From JAGOMW01 sp964596675 (GTDB lineage: Bacteria > Patescibacteriota > Gracilibacteria > BD1-5 > UBA2023), in the NCBI GenBank assembly GCA_964596675.1, contig CAZQUZ010000007.1:1-64000 (forward strand): a stretch of DNA of 64,000 nucleotides, given 5' to 3'. Positions within the stretch are counted from its first letter, which is position 1, and each line of letters begins with the position of its first letter. Both the position numbers and the translations under genes were made by a program. Shown here piece by piece: positions 51,465-61,924 of the stretch. Below the pieces are notes generated by a model that was given only the letters and a program-made list of their open reading frames with translations, did not search any database and was not told where the DNA came from.

Positions 51465-52775
51465 TTACCTCCCTATCTTCACGATAACCTTTACTCCCTT
51501 TGGGGAGTTTTTTTCTATACTGAGAGTTCCACGATGGAGACGTGCGATACGATCGATGATAGAGAGTCCGATACCCATACTCTTGTCTTGTCCAGTGCGC
51601 GCCTTATCGACTCGATAAAATTTTTCCTTTACGAATGCCATTTCTTTTTCTGGTATACCACGCCCATTATCAGCGAATATGAGAGTATATTCTGTATCAG
51701 ACTTTTCATATGTGATGAGGATTTTGGCACCTGTGCCTGCATATTTTATCGCATTCGAAAAGATGTTATGCAGTATCTGTATATACATGCTTTTATCCAT
51801 ACTCATAGATGCATCTTTGGGAGGTTTGAGTTCGACAGTTTGTTCTCCCTTTTGGAATTGGGGGAGATATTCTTTTATGACTCACTCTGTGACGGCTTTC
51901 ATAGAAAACGTCTCTACCGTCACATGATCGAAAATATCATGTGTGAGTGACTCAAAATCCATGATACGCCCTGTGATATTCGTCAGTCGTGTCAGCTCAT
52001 TTTGGAGGAGAGTGAGAGCGCTTTGATCGAGTTTCATGACTCAATCTTCAAGTGCCTCGATATAGCAGCGTACTGCTGTTATAGGTGTGCGTATCTCATG
52101 AGAGAGATCTGAGAGGAAGTCAGTACGTATTTTTTCCTGGATAGAGAGAGTTTTATGAAGATTATTTATCGTCGTGATAAGTGGAGTGAATTCATTATTT
52201 CCACCATACCGTATCGCTCAGTATCGTTTACGATCTATGATATTTTGTATGGTCGTAGTGATCGTCCCGATAGGACGAAATATAGATCGTATCCAGAGAA
52301 AATATCCGAGCAATACGAGAATCATCCAGATAATATTCACGAGCAGTATCCCCCTGAGAATATTCGTCACAAAACGTCATTCGATACTATTTTCTCAGAA
52401 AGCATCGAGATTAAATGCTGGAAAAAGATTTTTCTCACTCGTAGATATAGGTAGAGATATCATCGTATCTCCACTATTTCCTGTTTTCGACATATAGAGT
52501 GTCGGATTTTTAGAGATGTTTTCGAGGGAGTCAGAAAGATTCGATATCTCTGATAAAATAGCGAGATACTCTGCCTGCTCAGATGGATCGAGTTGGGATA
52601 TCTGGAGGAGTGCCTGGAGCTTCTCTGGATCAGGAGATATCGTCGCCTGAGTGAGCTCAGAGATATATACGTCGAAATATCGATTCGAGAGCACCTGAAA
52701 AGCAGTGATATTCACGATGGCAGTGAATATCAGGAGAAGTCCTGTGATGAGTGGGATACGATATGAAAGAGGCAT
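51465..52775 (-). CDS. Sensor histidine kinase
   Basis: 436 residues. N-terminal helix (LITGLLLIFTAIVNITAFQVL), an extracytosolic domain of about 130 residues, a second helix (GILLVNIIWMILVLLGYFLWI), a HAMP linker, the DHp domain with LSDLSHEIRTPITAV (phospho-His near residue 227), and the HATPase domain with NIFSNAIKYA (N box), FADNGRGIPE (G1) and MGIGLSIIDRIARLHRG (G2). Several UGA codons. No response regulator is adjacent. The start is 9 nt after a TATAAT box. Confidence 0.93.
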
Positions 52776-52784
52776 AATGGGTGG

Positions 52785-52812
52785 ATTATAGTGAAAATGC
52801 CGAAATTCGCAA
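52785..52812 (-). promoter_or_regulatory. Promoter of the histidine kinase, nearly leaderless
   Basis: Minus strand: TTGCGA, 16-nt spacer, TATAAT, then 9 nt to the ATG. It overlaps nothing of the upstream gene, whose TAG is at 52818. Confidence 0.7.
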
Positions 52813-52817
52813 ATAGT

Positions 52818-53888
52818 CTATAATCGTGCGACATGTTCCATCATGACTCAGATACTCGCTCTCTGCCTCCCTATCTCTTCGATCAGTGGCTCTATACGAA
52901 CTCGGGTGAGTGTAGTCTGTCATGACTCATCACTTCATCATACCTGTACTCTCATCTTACTGAGCTCTTCTTGCTGTTCTCTGAGTTCTATTTCTTTCTC
53001 TCAGAGAAATGTCGAGAGTGATGAGAGTGGAGTGAGGATATCATCTTTCAGGCTTCCTATATACTTCTTACTATCGAAGAGGTTTCATTTATTCGCTCGA
53101 GTCTCTATCTTCTCGAGACGGATAACGAGTGATGCTATCTTCTCGAATGTATGAGAGAGAGTATCGAAAGAGTGATGGAGTGTTTTATAGTCTATGTCGA
53201 GAGTATTGTTAAGCTCTTCTTTTATATCCTTACTCTCTATCTCTATCTGAGGAGTGAGAGACTGTATCTTTTCTCAGAGGTTTCAGAAAGCGTAGAGGGG
53301 GTGGAGGGATTGGTAGAGATGGCGACCGATTTCTAAGAAAAGAATCCAGGATATTATGGAGACTGAAGTCATTTTTAAAATAAAATAAATATTATTATAT
53401 CCGAAACTCCATATGAGCGTGGGCATAAGAATAATCCATAGAAATATAGCATATCTTTTTATTTCTTTATCATAATGCGTTATTCATTCTGAATCTGTTG
53501 TTATTTTTTTATAAAATTCATCAAAAAATCTTATGCCATTCGGGGTTCATTGTATAGTTTCATAAAAAATAGATCAAAATGAAAGCATTCTATCATTAGA
53601 ATAAAATATTTTTCCAGAACGAAAATAATCTCTTATAAATCAAAAAATTCGTAAAAAGAAATAACCAAAAATGATGCTAAGTGTAGCATAAAAAATCGCA
53701 AGATATCAATTAAAGATAATCCAAACATATGGTATTATTAAAGTTGCGATCGTTCAAATAAAAAGCAAAAAGAGTGATATCTTATAATTTGCAGTCAAAA
53801 AATTCCTAAAAGTATAATTTTTCTTTACATAAAACCCCCTCTTTTCGAGAATTATTTGTTCTTCTTCTGTGAGCTCTATATTTTCCAT
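52818..53888 (-). CDS. Membrane protein with C-terminal coiled coil
   Basis: 356 residues, one continuous frame. About four helices in the N-terminal half (ISLFLLFIGTIATLIIPYVWIIF; YATLSIIFGYFFLRIFGFI; YAIFLWIILMPTLIWSFGY; SVSIISWILFLEIG) and a long coiled coil after residue 210 (PQIEIESKDIKEELNNTLD ... GEKEIELREQQEELSKMRVQ). The first 170 codons are AT-rich, the rest less so. No family recognised. It lies upstream of the kinase gene, but the kinase has its own promoter. Confidence 0.72.
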
Positions 53889-53976
53889 ATTTCCGATATT
53901 TACGATACTCCTATCATACCGTTTCTGTCATTTTTTTGCAAATATTCACCTCATCATATTTCCTATCCTCTTTCCT

Positions 53977-54004
53977 TTGCTTTTTCCGCTTTTTTCGGTA
54001 TCTT
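53977..54004 (+). promoter_or_regulatory. Promoter of gltX
   Basis: TTGCTT, 16-nt spacer, TATCTT; the gltX ATG is 26 nt downstream without a Shine-Dalgarno motif. Confidence 0.45.
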
Positions 54005-54030
54005 TATGACGAATATCTATCTCACTCTCT

Positions 54031-55497
54031 ATGACTGTCCGCACCCGCCTCGCGCCATCTCCAACTGGAAATATACATATAGGTACGCTCCGTACTGCAC
54101 TTTATTGCTACCTCTGGGCAAGACACAATAGATGAGAGTACCTCATACGCATCGAAGATACTGATCGGACTCGACTCGTCGAAGGTGCTGTCGATGGGAT
54201 ACTCGATACACATGATAGCCTCTGACTCATACCAGACGAGAGTGTGCGTCATGGTGGAGAATATGGTCCATATGTACAATCTGAACGTATCGATACTTAT
54301 GCACCGAGACTGCATAAAATGTGTGAAGATGGAACGGCATATTATTGTTTCTGCACATCTGAGAGACTTTCTGAGCTCCGTGCAGAGCAAGAGTCACTAA
54401 AACTCCCGACTGGATATGATGGACACTGTCGACATGTCCCACTCGAGGAAGCACGCGAACGCATAAAAAATGGTGAAAAATGCACTATCCGACTCAAAGT
54501 GCCAAAAAATGAGACCCTTATTTTTAATGATATCATCCGTGGGCGTATCGAGTTCAATACGAATCAAATCGAAGATGCCGTACTCCTGAAGTCTGATGGC
54601 ATATTTCCGACGTATCATGGTGCCGTCGTCATAGATGATGAAGCGATGAAGATATCCCATGTGATGCGCGGTGAAGAGTGGATAAGTTCTATGCCTATAC
54701 AGATACTCACTGCTCGTGCACTCGGCATCACACTCCCAGAGTATGCACACCTCCCATCTGTCCTCGGAAATGATGGGAAAAAACTCTCGAAACGTACCGG
54801 AGATACATCGGTATGAGAGTATCTCGCGAAGTGATACCTCCCTGAGGCGCTCCTGAATTTTCTCTCGCTCCTCGGATGGCACCCGAAACAAGATGAAGAA
54901 ATCATGACCATGGATGAGATGATAGCGAAGTTCGAGATACGCGATATCCATAAGTCATGAGCCGTCCTCGACCCCGTGAAGCTCGACTGGATGAATGGCG
55001 AGTATATAAAACGTATGGAAATCGGCGAGCTCCACACGCGACTCGCGAAGTACCTCGAGCGATATGAGTCCGATTTTTATCGTGATCTGTTTTCACAGAA
55101 AGACTATACATGGAATACGAAAGTCCTCCTAGAGCTCCAAACTCGTATGAAGCGTTTCGATGAATATATCGCACTCACAAAGTCGCTCTATGGTACTGCA
55201 GAGCTACGTCGAGATCTCCTCGTAAATCCGAAAATGAAAATCGAGTCAGAGGCAGACGCACTCGCTGCTCTCGAGTTCGGACTGCCACTCCTCATGGCTG
55301 CAGACTATAACTCTCTCGATACACTGAAGGCTCCTATCCTCGAGGCGATAGCCGCATCTGGAAAGAAAAATGGCCAAATCCTCTGGCCACTCCGTGTGGC
55401 GCTTGCTGGTGAGGAGTTCTCTCCAGGAGCATTCGAACTCGCGTATATCCTCGGGCGAGAGGAATCAGAGAGACGTATCCGTGCATATTTCTCATAA
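54031..55497 (+). CDS. gltX: Glutamyl-tRNA synthetase
   Basis: 488 residues. Class I synthetase: RLAPSPTGNIHIGTLRTAL (HIGH motif), RIEDTDRTR, zinc-like CFCTSERL, MRGEEWISSMPIQI, and KKLSKRTGD (KMSKS loop). UGA codons are read as Gly at R-G-EYLIR, DSL-G-LI, SV-G-EYL and K-G-YLP. GltX charges tRNA-Glu (and tRNA-Gln if non-discriminating, with GatCAB). The C-terminal anticodon-binding helices are complete. Confidence 0.97.
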
Positions 55498-55526
55498 ATC
55501 CATCTATATACCTAAATCATATCACC

Positions 55527-55847
55527 TTGCTCTACCCAATACTTAAGACCATCATCGATACGACTATCGCACAGTATGTCTGTCAGCAATGTCAGTGAAA
55601 AGTCGACGAGAACTGTATCTCAGTCGGCGATACGACAGAAAATGATATCCATCTCGATATCACCTGTCCGCACTGTCATGCTCATGCACATATACATGCA
55701 GAGATTGCAAATATGTCTTCTCAAATTATTCAGACGACAGCAGCATCTCCTATACCAAAAAATGAGCACGCACTCAAAGATTCTGATATACAAACGATTA
55801 CTGAAAATCTCGAAAATGCTCACTCTATAGAAGATCTTCTTAATTAA
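55527..55847 (+). CDS. Small zinc-ribbon-like protein
   Basis: 106 residues if TTG 55527 is the start; no ATG precedes the conserved part. Two CxxC pairs (VCQQCQGK ... ITCPHCHAHAHIH) form a zinc ribbon, followed by a Ser/Thr/Asn-rich helical tail ending SIEDLLN. One UGA is read as Gly between the knuckles. Similar short zinc ribbons occur in Patescibacteria; role unknown. Confidence 0.6.
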
Positions 55848-55855
55848 AATTTTTT

Positions 55856-56227
55856 ATGCTTTCTCGAATTATTGCATTTTTTATCCTGATTATCACTCTC
55901 TATATTGGTACAGTATTTCTCTTTCCGGACTTTGCCGATACGATAGGAAGTACTCTCTGGAATGAGAAAATCCGTAATCTCAAAACTTCTCTCGACAGTG
56001 CGACAGGGGCTCTAATATCTGAAAAACCTCTTATGGAAAATATAACTGATATAGCCGTACCATATATCGAAGAGGCTCAAAATACTACCAATAAAATACA
56101 GACCACCATAGAAACAAAAACTGAACAAGTGCGTGAAGCGGCCGACTCAGTAAAAAAAGCATATGATGCCGTCGAATCGGCAAAAAATAGTGTCCAAAAA
56201 ATCACCACATTCGGCACTGGCTCATAA
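55856..56227 (+). CDS. Single-pass membrane protein with coiled coil
   Basis: 123 residues: an N-terminal helix (IIAFFILIITLYIGTVFLFP) and a long helical region with Thr/Glu/Lys heptads (NTTNKIQTTIETKTEQVREAADSVKKAYDAVESAKNSVQ), ending GTGS. No UGA codons and no recognised family. It precedes mltG by 11 nt and may be co-transcribed with it. Confidence 0.75.
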   Translation: MLSRIIAFFILIITLYIGTVFLFPDFADTIGSTLWNEKIRNLKTSLDSATGALISEKPLMENITDIAVPYIEEAQNTTNKIQTTIETKTEQVREAADSVKKAYDAVESAKNSVQKITTFGTGS

Positions 56228-56238
56228 TTCCATCTATC

Positions 56239-57273
56239 ATGTCATTCACTCGTACTCCCATATCTCGAAGATCTCCTCAAAAATCCGGTCATTGATGGTT
56301 ACCATTTCTCCTGACGATACTCACACTGATAATGTGAATATGATATTTTACTATAGCATCTGTCGGAGATATAGCTGTGTCTGCAGGGAAGTATACACTC
56401 GAGAAATGAGCAACACTCTCATCACTTCCGAATGCACTCGCTATCGATATAGGTACGATGAGATATAAACTCTATCTCCGATTCTTTGCTCCAAGAGTCA
56501 TATCACTTCAGGCGGGTACATATGAAGTGGAACGTGATATGGAACTATCACGAGTCCTTACTGAGACTCTAAAATCACCAAAATATACCGATCTCACTAT
56601 CACTATCCTTCCAGGATGGAATATCTATGATATCGATAGCTACCTCAGTGAGAAAAATATTATTCCTACGGGATCATTTCTTATCGCGCTTCGAGATCAT
56701 TATGATACATTCGTGAAAAAATATGATTTCCTCGAATGACAGTCAAGTCTCGAAGGGTTCCTCTATCCAGACACCTATCGTATACTCCAGACAGCCGATG
56801 CCTATATGATCATCGATACACTCCTTGCCGAGTGGGAGAAGAAAATCTGAGAGAGTTATAGATCTCTCGGGGGTAGTGCCTACCAGAAGCTCATCCTCGC
56901 ATCCATCGTCGAGCGAGAAGAGCGCCGATCGAGCGAAAAAGCTAAGGTCGCCGGCGTACTCGAAAAACGTGTTCGTGAATGAATCCCGATGTGAGCAGAT
57001 GCGACGGTATGTTATGGATATGCGAAAACTCAGAAACAGTGTACGCCAGCATTTATCGGCTCAGTCATCGGAGACAAGCACCCCTATAATACTCGCAACA
57101 AACAAGGATATATACCGAGTCCAATATCGAGTATCTCTCTCGATACATGGGAGGCGACAGTATCACCTGAGTCATCGCCATACTATTACTACCTCCATGA
57201 CTCTGAGGGACAGATACATTATGGCACTACACTCTCTGAGCATAATGCAAATAAGCAAAAATATCTCCAGTAA
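56239..57273 (+). CDS. mltG: Endolytic murein transglycosylase MltG
   Basis: 344 residues. N-terminal helix, LysM-like part, and the YceG catalytic domain: SSLEGFLYPDTYRI, LILASIVEREER (catalytic Glu), KVAGVLEKRVREGIPMGADATV, YNTRNKQGYIPSPIS and YYYYLHDSEGQIHYGTTLSEHNAN. MltG cuts nascent glycan strands and sets their length. UGA codons at RE-G-IPM-G-AD fall on conserved glycines. Nine UGA codons in all. Confidence 0.95.
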
Positions 57274-57346
57274 TTCTTACCTACATCTTACGTATTTATA
57301 GTAATATGTACCCATATATTTCATCATTCAGCATATAATAGCACAG

Positions 57347-58786
57347 ATAAATACCTTCCTCTTACCTATCGAAAAAGGCATAAAAAAATATAAAAAAAAT
57401 ATAGGATATTTTTTACTCCTCTTATCGCTACTCTCTTTCACGCATTTGGCTACTACTGATGGACTCAAAGAAAGTGGTGAACAATCCCTCAATCTTCTCT
57501 GGATGATACTCTGGCTCCCGATACTTGCACGTGTATGAGATCTCGGTATCGCGAAAGCGTTCATGCCACTTCGAAAAGAACTCGGTATCCTCATGGGAAC
57601 ACTAGCTCTCGTACATAGCCTCATATATATCATACCATTTCCGAGTTATATTTTTTCACGAGATTTCTGGATTTTCGATGGATATATCACCGCCTATGTA
57701 TGGGGATTTTTTGCTATGATACTCACACTCCCTCTTCTTCTGACATCGAATAATTATGCCATAAAAAAACTCGGCCGCTACTGGAAGACTCTCCATAAAC
57801 TTGTCTATATTATCGTAATTTTTACGGTCGTCCATGTCGTAGTACTGAAATTCGCACGAGAATTTGAGATATGACCAGTCATACTTCTATGTCTCTACTT
57901 TATCTGAAAGACACTCGAATGGAAAGGGATATCATTCCAGTCAAAAAATATCACTTACTCGAAAGGGCAAAAGTGGATCTGTCCGCCATGTGGATTTATC
58001 TATGATCCTGTCATATGAGACCGTGATAGTGGCATCGCACCAGGTACAGAGTTCGTCGATATTCCAGCCGACTGGTCATGCCCAGAGTGTGGTGTGAAAA
58101 AGTCAGACTTTATCCCCTATGATGCATCCGTCGAGACAGTGAGTTATCCTGCGAAAGTCGTAAGTAGCACGTATCTGAATCCTACAACCCTCGAGCTCAC
58201 GGTAGAGCTTTCTGAGCATCTCGACTCTCGACCTGGACAGTTTATAACATTTCTCTTCGAGGACGAGACATGAGTATTTACTCGCCAATACTCTATAGTG
58301 GAGCAGGAGTGAGAACGGTATACATTCACGATCAAGCTGACAGAGCTCGGTCGATGAGCAAGACTTCTCCGCTCTCTAAAAAAAGGTATGAATCTTCGCA
58401 TTTCATGAATCTATGGAGATTTTGGACTTAGAGATACGAGTGCTCCGAAGATATTCATCGGTACAGGTACAGGTCTCGCTCCACTCTATAATATGATATC
58501 TTCGCTTCCGATAGATGTAAAAAAATCTCTCTATTTTAGCGTATCGACTGGAGCTGAAGTCTTCTATAGAGAAAAACTCTGACAGATATCGAATCTCGAG
58601 CTCCACATACATGTCACACGAGAAAATATCGAATGATACGAAACCGGTCGTGTCGATATAAATACTATCGATGCATCTCCTGAGACGGAGTGGTATTTCT
58701 GTGGCAATCCCCAGATGGTATCTGATGGCAAGAAAAAACTCACTGAACGAGGATTTACGAAGATATATAGTGAAGAGTTTAACTAA
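57347..58786 (+). CDS. Fusion protein: ferric-reductase-like membrane domain, rubredoxin, ferredoxin-NAD(P)H reductase
   Basis: About 479 residues in one frame. The membrane domain (about 1-190) has the FRD/MsrQ pattern: MPLRKELGILMGTLALVHSLIYII and YWKTLHKLVYIIVIFTVVHVVV with spaced His for haem. A rubredoxin (about 207-262) carries WICPPCGFIYDP ... WSCPECGVKKSDF. The FNR module (about 270-479) has RPGQFITF, RQYSIVEQ (FAD) and IFIGTGTGLAPLY (NAD(P)). UGA codons are read as Gly. No ATG, GTG or TTG occurs before residue 34; the frame is open from 57305, and first TTG and ATG are at 57446 and 57503, so the start is uncertain. Likely NAD(P)H-driven electron transfer at the membrane, perhaps for O2 or peroxide removal. 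Confidence 0.88.
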
Positions 58787-58790
58787 AATT

Positions 58791-58818
58791 TTGACAGAAA
58801 TATTATTTTCTATATCAT
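58791..58818 (+). promoter_or_regulatory. Leaderless promoter of the 21-residue ORF
   Basis: Perfect TTGACA, 16-nt spacer, TATCAT, then 6 nt to ATG 58825. Confidence 0.68.
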
Positions 58819-58824
58819 CACCCT

Positions 58825-58890
58825 ATGAGCTATAAGAACCACCTCATATCTGTAGATGTAATGTCAATGCTTTCCCTCGTGGAGAGCTAG
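58825..58890 (+). CDS. 21-residue leaderless micro-ORF
   Basis: MSYKNHLISVDVMSMLSLVES (21 residues, TAG stop), placed exactly where the leaderless promoter would start translation and followed 24 nt later by a large terminator hairpin. It could be a microprotein, a leader peptide controlling readthrough into the gene at 58974, or a small RNA whose 5' end happens to contain an ORF. No repeat of one amino acid suggests classic attenuation, apart from four Ser and three Met. Confidence 0.4.
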   Translation: MSYKNHLISVDVMSMLSLVES

Positions 58891-58914
58891 TTATAATAAA
58901 ATCAAACTTTCTTT

Positions 58915-58957
58915 CCGCGAGATGTACATAGAGATCTATGGAACTCGCGGTTTTTTT
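58915..58957 (+). terminator. Strong terminator or attenuator hairpin
   Basis: Outer stem CCGCGAG / CTCGCGG, inner stem CATAGA / TCTATG, then T7. It lies between the micro-ORF and the gene at 58974, so it either ends the short transcript or acts as an attenuator. Confidence 0.85.
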
Positions 58958-58973
58958 ATTATTTATTTTTTAC

Positions 58974-59738
58974 ATGTATATGAGCACACTCAATCCTCCA
59001 AAAATCTTTCTCGCAGAAAATGAACTCCTCGATGATGAAAATTATATACCAGGACTTCTCCATCATGGGAATATAATAATACAGACATTCGCTATTGTGA
59101 GTGGTGTACTTTCTCTATGAAGCAAGCATCCTGTATTCACTCCACCTACATGAGTCATAGAAGAATCTCCTAGCAATACGGAAGTATCATTCGCAGAATA
59201 TCTCCGCACATGATGATATCCAGTCTGGAAAGATATCCTCTGAGATACAGAACTCTCGATAGAAGCGTATCTCCTCGGAAAATATATCACACTCCAGCAT
59301 CCGTTCTGAGAACAATCCGAACAAGAATCACTCGAATCATGAATCATAGAGCTCGATAATCTCCTCTCCGTATACACATGGAGCGAGGAACAGTGAATCA
59401 CGATCTCATGGGAAGCACTCGAGAATATTCATAATACACTCATCTATACAGCAAAATATCTATTATCACCCTCACTTCAAGAATTTAGAATATCACTTTG
59501 ATCTGGAAGATCTGTAGACTTACTCTTTTTTATAAAACATGAGAAAGATATTGGGTGATATATCCGAGAACAGGCCTTGGAAATAGCAATAGAATTTTAT
59601 AAAAAATCTATCCTCATCCTAAAAGATATATATAATCTAGAACTCGCTCGAGTGGAGGGTAGGACTATCCCTCTCCCTGAAGCGACTGAAGATCTCCCTG
59701 AAGAAATACAAAAAATTATCGATACTGTGAAGATATAA
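58974..59738 (+). CDS. Hypothetical protein
   Basis: 254 residues from ATG 58974 (ATG 58980 also possible; ATG 58938 lies inside the terminator stem and is rejected). No family recognised. Short segments such as PPKIFLAENELLDDENYIPGLLHHGNI, SVYTWSEEQGITISWEALENIHN and LFFIKHEKDIGGYIREQALEIAIEFYKKSI suggest a helical soluble protein. Ten UGA codons are read as Gly. A terminator follows. Confidence 0.7.
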
Positions 59739-59748
59739 TAAAAAGCTG

Positions 59749-59778
59749 AAAAATCTCTCTAAAATAGAGAGATTTTTT
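59749..59778 (+). terminator. Terminator
   Basis: Stem AAATCTCTCT / AGAGAGATTT, 5-nt loop, T6 tail. Confidence 0.88.
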
Positions 59779-59856
59779 GTCTAGTGTATTTTTCCTTTTA
59801 TCCTTGCGAAAATAGCTCTGTAATATACACTACAGGGTATATCCTAATATTCACCT

Positions 59857-61026
59857 ATGACAGCCAATATCCTCAATAATATTTTTAACAATCTCCTCAC
59901 GCTCAATGAAGAAACGCTCGATGCATTTTTCGATGATGTAAAAGAAATCTACAAAGATCTCAAAAAAGCTGGTGATATCGATAATCTGAAAGTACTGCGC
60001 AATCAGCTCCAGACAATACGTGAGAATCAGTGAGATGCCGTGAGAAAAAAGAGTAAGGATGAGTATCGTAGACTCGTCGATATCATCGATGATATCGATA
60101 CCCTCGTCACTGATGCAGAGAAAGAGACTCGTAAACATACCGTCCTCGTCGATGTCGTGAAAAAATATCGTAAAAAGATGCAGCCAGTAGCCGAGCTCCC
60201 ACCAGAAAAACAAAAAACTCACCAGCTCGTCGCCGTGAAAAAGTCCGATATCGACTATGAGGAGGATATGCTCATCCTCCAGCTCGAGCTCGCAAAGCTC
60301 CAGAAACATATAGGCGAAACTGGCGAGAAGCTCCTCATCATCTTCGAGTGAAGAGATGCAGCAGGGAAGTGAGGCAATATAAAACGATTCATGGAAAATC
60401 TCAATCCTCGCTCAGCAAAGGTCGTCGCCCTCATGAAGCCCACAGATGTCGAAAAATGACAGTGGTACTTCCAGCGGTATATCGCACACCTCCCGAATGC
60501 CGGAGAGATGGTATTTTTTGATCGCAGCTGGTATAACCGTGCAGGAGTCGAACCAGTTATGGGCTTCGTCGGACAGCAGGACTATGATAGATTTATGAAA
60601 GATGCTCCCGAACTCGAGAAGATGCTCGTAAAATCTGCAGGCATAAAAATCATAAAATTCTATTTCTCTGTATCAAAATCTGAGCAAGCTGCTCGCTTCG
60701 AAGAGCGCCGTACGAATCCACTGAAGCAGTTTAAACTCTCACCGATAGATCAGTTTTCTCAGCAGCTCTGGGATAGATATACGATCGCTGAGTATGAGAA
60801 CTTCACTCGCACGCACACTGACTGGGCACCCTGGACGATCGTAAATAGTGACGATAAGGAAGCATCTCGCATCAATGCTATCAAATATATCCTCTCACAG
60901 TTCGACTATAAGGGGAAGATAAAGGCAGAGAAGCTCGCCATCGACCCGGATATCATCCATACTGGTCGAGAAAAAGCGAAAATCCTCGAATCAGAAATCA
61001 CAGGAAAAAAGTGACTTTTCGAATAA
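59857..61026 (+). CDS. Polyphosphate kinase 2 family protein
   Basis: 389 residues. PPK2 catalytic domain in the C-terminal 240 residues: Walker A LLIIFEGRDAAGKGGNIKRF (about 157-177), DRSWYNRAGVEPVMGF (Walker B/lid I), FEERRTNPLKQFKLSPIDQFSQ and WAPWTIVNSDDKEASRINAIKYIL. PPK2 moves phosphate between polyP and nucleotides. Glycines EG-RD and KG-GN are UGA codons. An N-terminal helical extension of about 155 residues (KEIYKDLKKAGDIDNLKVLRNQLQTIRE ...) is unusual for the family. True stop is TAA 61024, after a UGA. Confidence 0.92.
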
Positions 61027-61033
61027 TATCACT

Positions 61034-61423
61034 ATGATACGGTATATGTTTCGACGATGGCTCACATCTAGCGTCTTAACCGCTTTTGGACTTCTCATTT
61101 CGAGTCCGATTTTCGCGAGCGGATGAGCAGATATCACTCCAGGTGTCATACTCTCGAGCTATGATATCTGTAAGGTATCGATGCAGTGTGAGGAGAGTAG
61201 ACATGGCTCGTATATTTGCTCGACTGAGAGTGAGCTCATCAGTATGATTGAGCGAGATGTGCATCATATCCCAGCATCACCATCTTACGATACACTCACC
61301 ATCATATCCGAGCCGAGATACTACAGTTTCGAGACTGAGATTTCTACGATAGACGCTTTTCGCGATACCTCTATCCCGAGTAGACCATATCCATTCGTCC
61401 GCATCATAAAGATACAAGTCTAG
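61034..61423 (+). CDS. Small exported protein
   Basis: 129 residues with a signal peptide (SSVLTAFGLLISSPIFASG) and three Cys in the mature part (YDICKVSMQCEESRHGSYICSTES), followed by beta strands (DTLTIISEPRYYSFETEIST). No family recognised. One UGA is read as Gly just after the predicted cleavage site. It starts 7 nt after ppk2, so it is probably co-transcribed. Confidence 0.7.
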
Positions 61424-61503
61424 GATTGAGTATTTTCTCTTTCTTATATTTTTATCTTTTTTTGTATGTCACGTATTTTTATCGTATCTCTTTTTTCGGT
61501 TTC

Positions 61504-61603
61504 NNNNNNNNNNNNNNNNNNNNNNNNNNNNNNNNNNNNNNNNNNNNNNNNNNNNNNNNNNNNNNNNNNNNNNNNNNNNNNNNNNNNNNNNNNNNNNNNN
61601 NNN
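61504..61603. other. Scaffold gap of 100 N
   Basis: One hundred consecutive N bases, a conventional length for a gap of unknown size. The 5' part of the peroxiredoxin gene is hidden by it. ATG 61466 upstream may or may not be its start. Confidence 0.99.
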
Positions 61604-61924
61604 GACTTCTCACTCATGAAGTGAGAGTTTCTACAGGCAGGCTATGAGATCATCGGTGTATCGAGCGATAGTGTAGACTCACACATGCTCTTTGCTGAGA
61701 AAAATGCCCTAAAAATCAAACTCCTCGAAGATGCGAGCGGAGCCCTTCTCGAGCAATTCGGCAATAAGTGACCGCTCCAGACCTATGGAAATGGTGATGA
61801 TGTCACCGATATCAGGCGTTCGACATTTATCATCGATAGCACTGGTAAGGCGATATATGCATTCCGAGATATCACAGCAAATGGTCATGCGAGACGTATC
61901 TATGAGCTCGTGACTCGTCGCTAA
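61604..61924 (+). CDS. Peroxiredoxin, AhpC/Bcp type (5' part in gap)
   Basis: The C-terminal 106 residues of a thiol peroxidase: FLQAGYEIIGVSSDSVDSHMLFAEKNALKIKLLEDASGALLEQFG and RRSTFIIDSTGKAIYAFRDI match Bcp/PrxQ proteins. The peroxidatic Cys lies in the missing N-terminal part. UGA codons are read as Gly at MK-G-EF and NK-G-PL. Its TAA overlaps the stop of the convergent flavoprotein gene (CTAA). Confidence 0.85.

Noticed and set aside
52818..53372. Separate 184-residue coiled-coil gene starting at ATG 53372
   Set aside because: The frame continues upstream without TAA or TAG to ATG 53888, adding membrane helices; the internal Met is not a start.
61606..61626. Hairpin CTCACT/AGTGAG at the edge of the N gap as a terminator or repeat
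   Set aside because: It lies within the peroxiredoxin coding frame and has no T tract.
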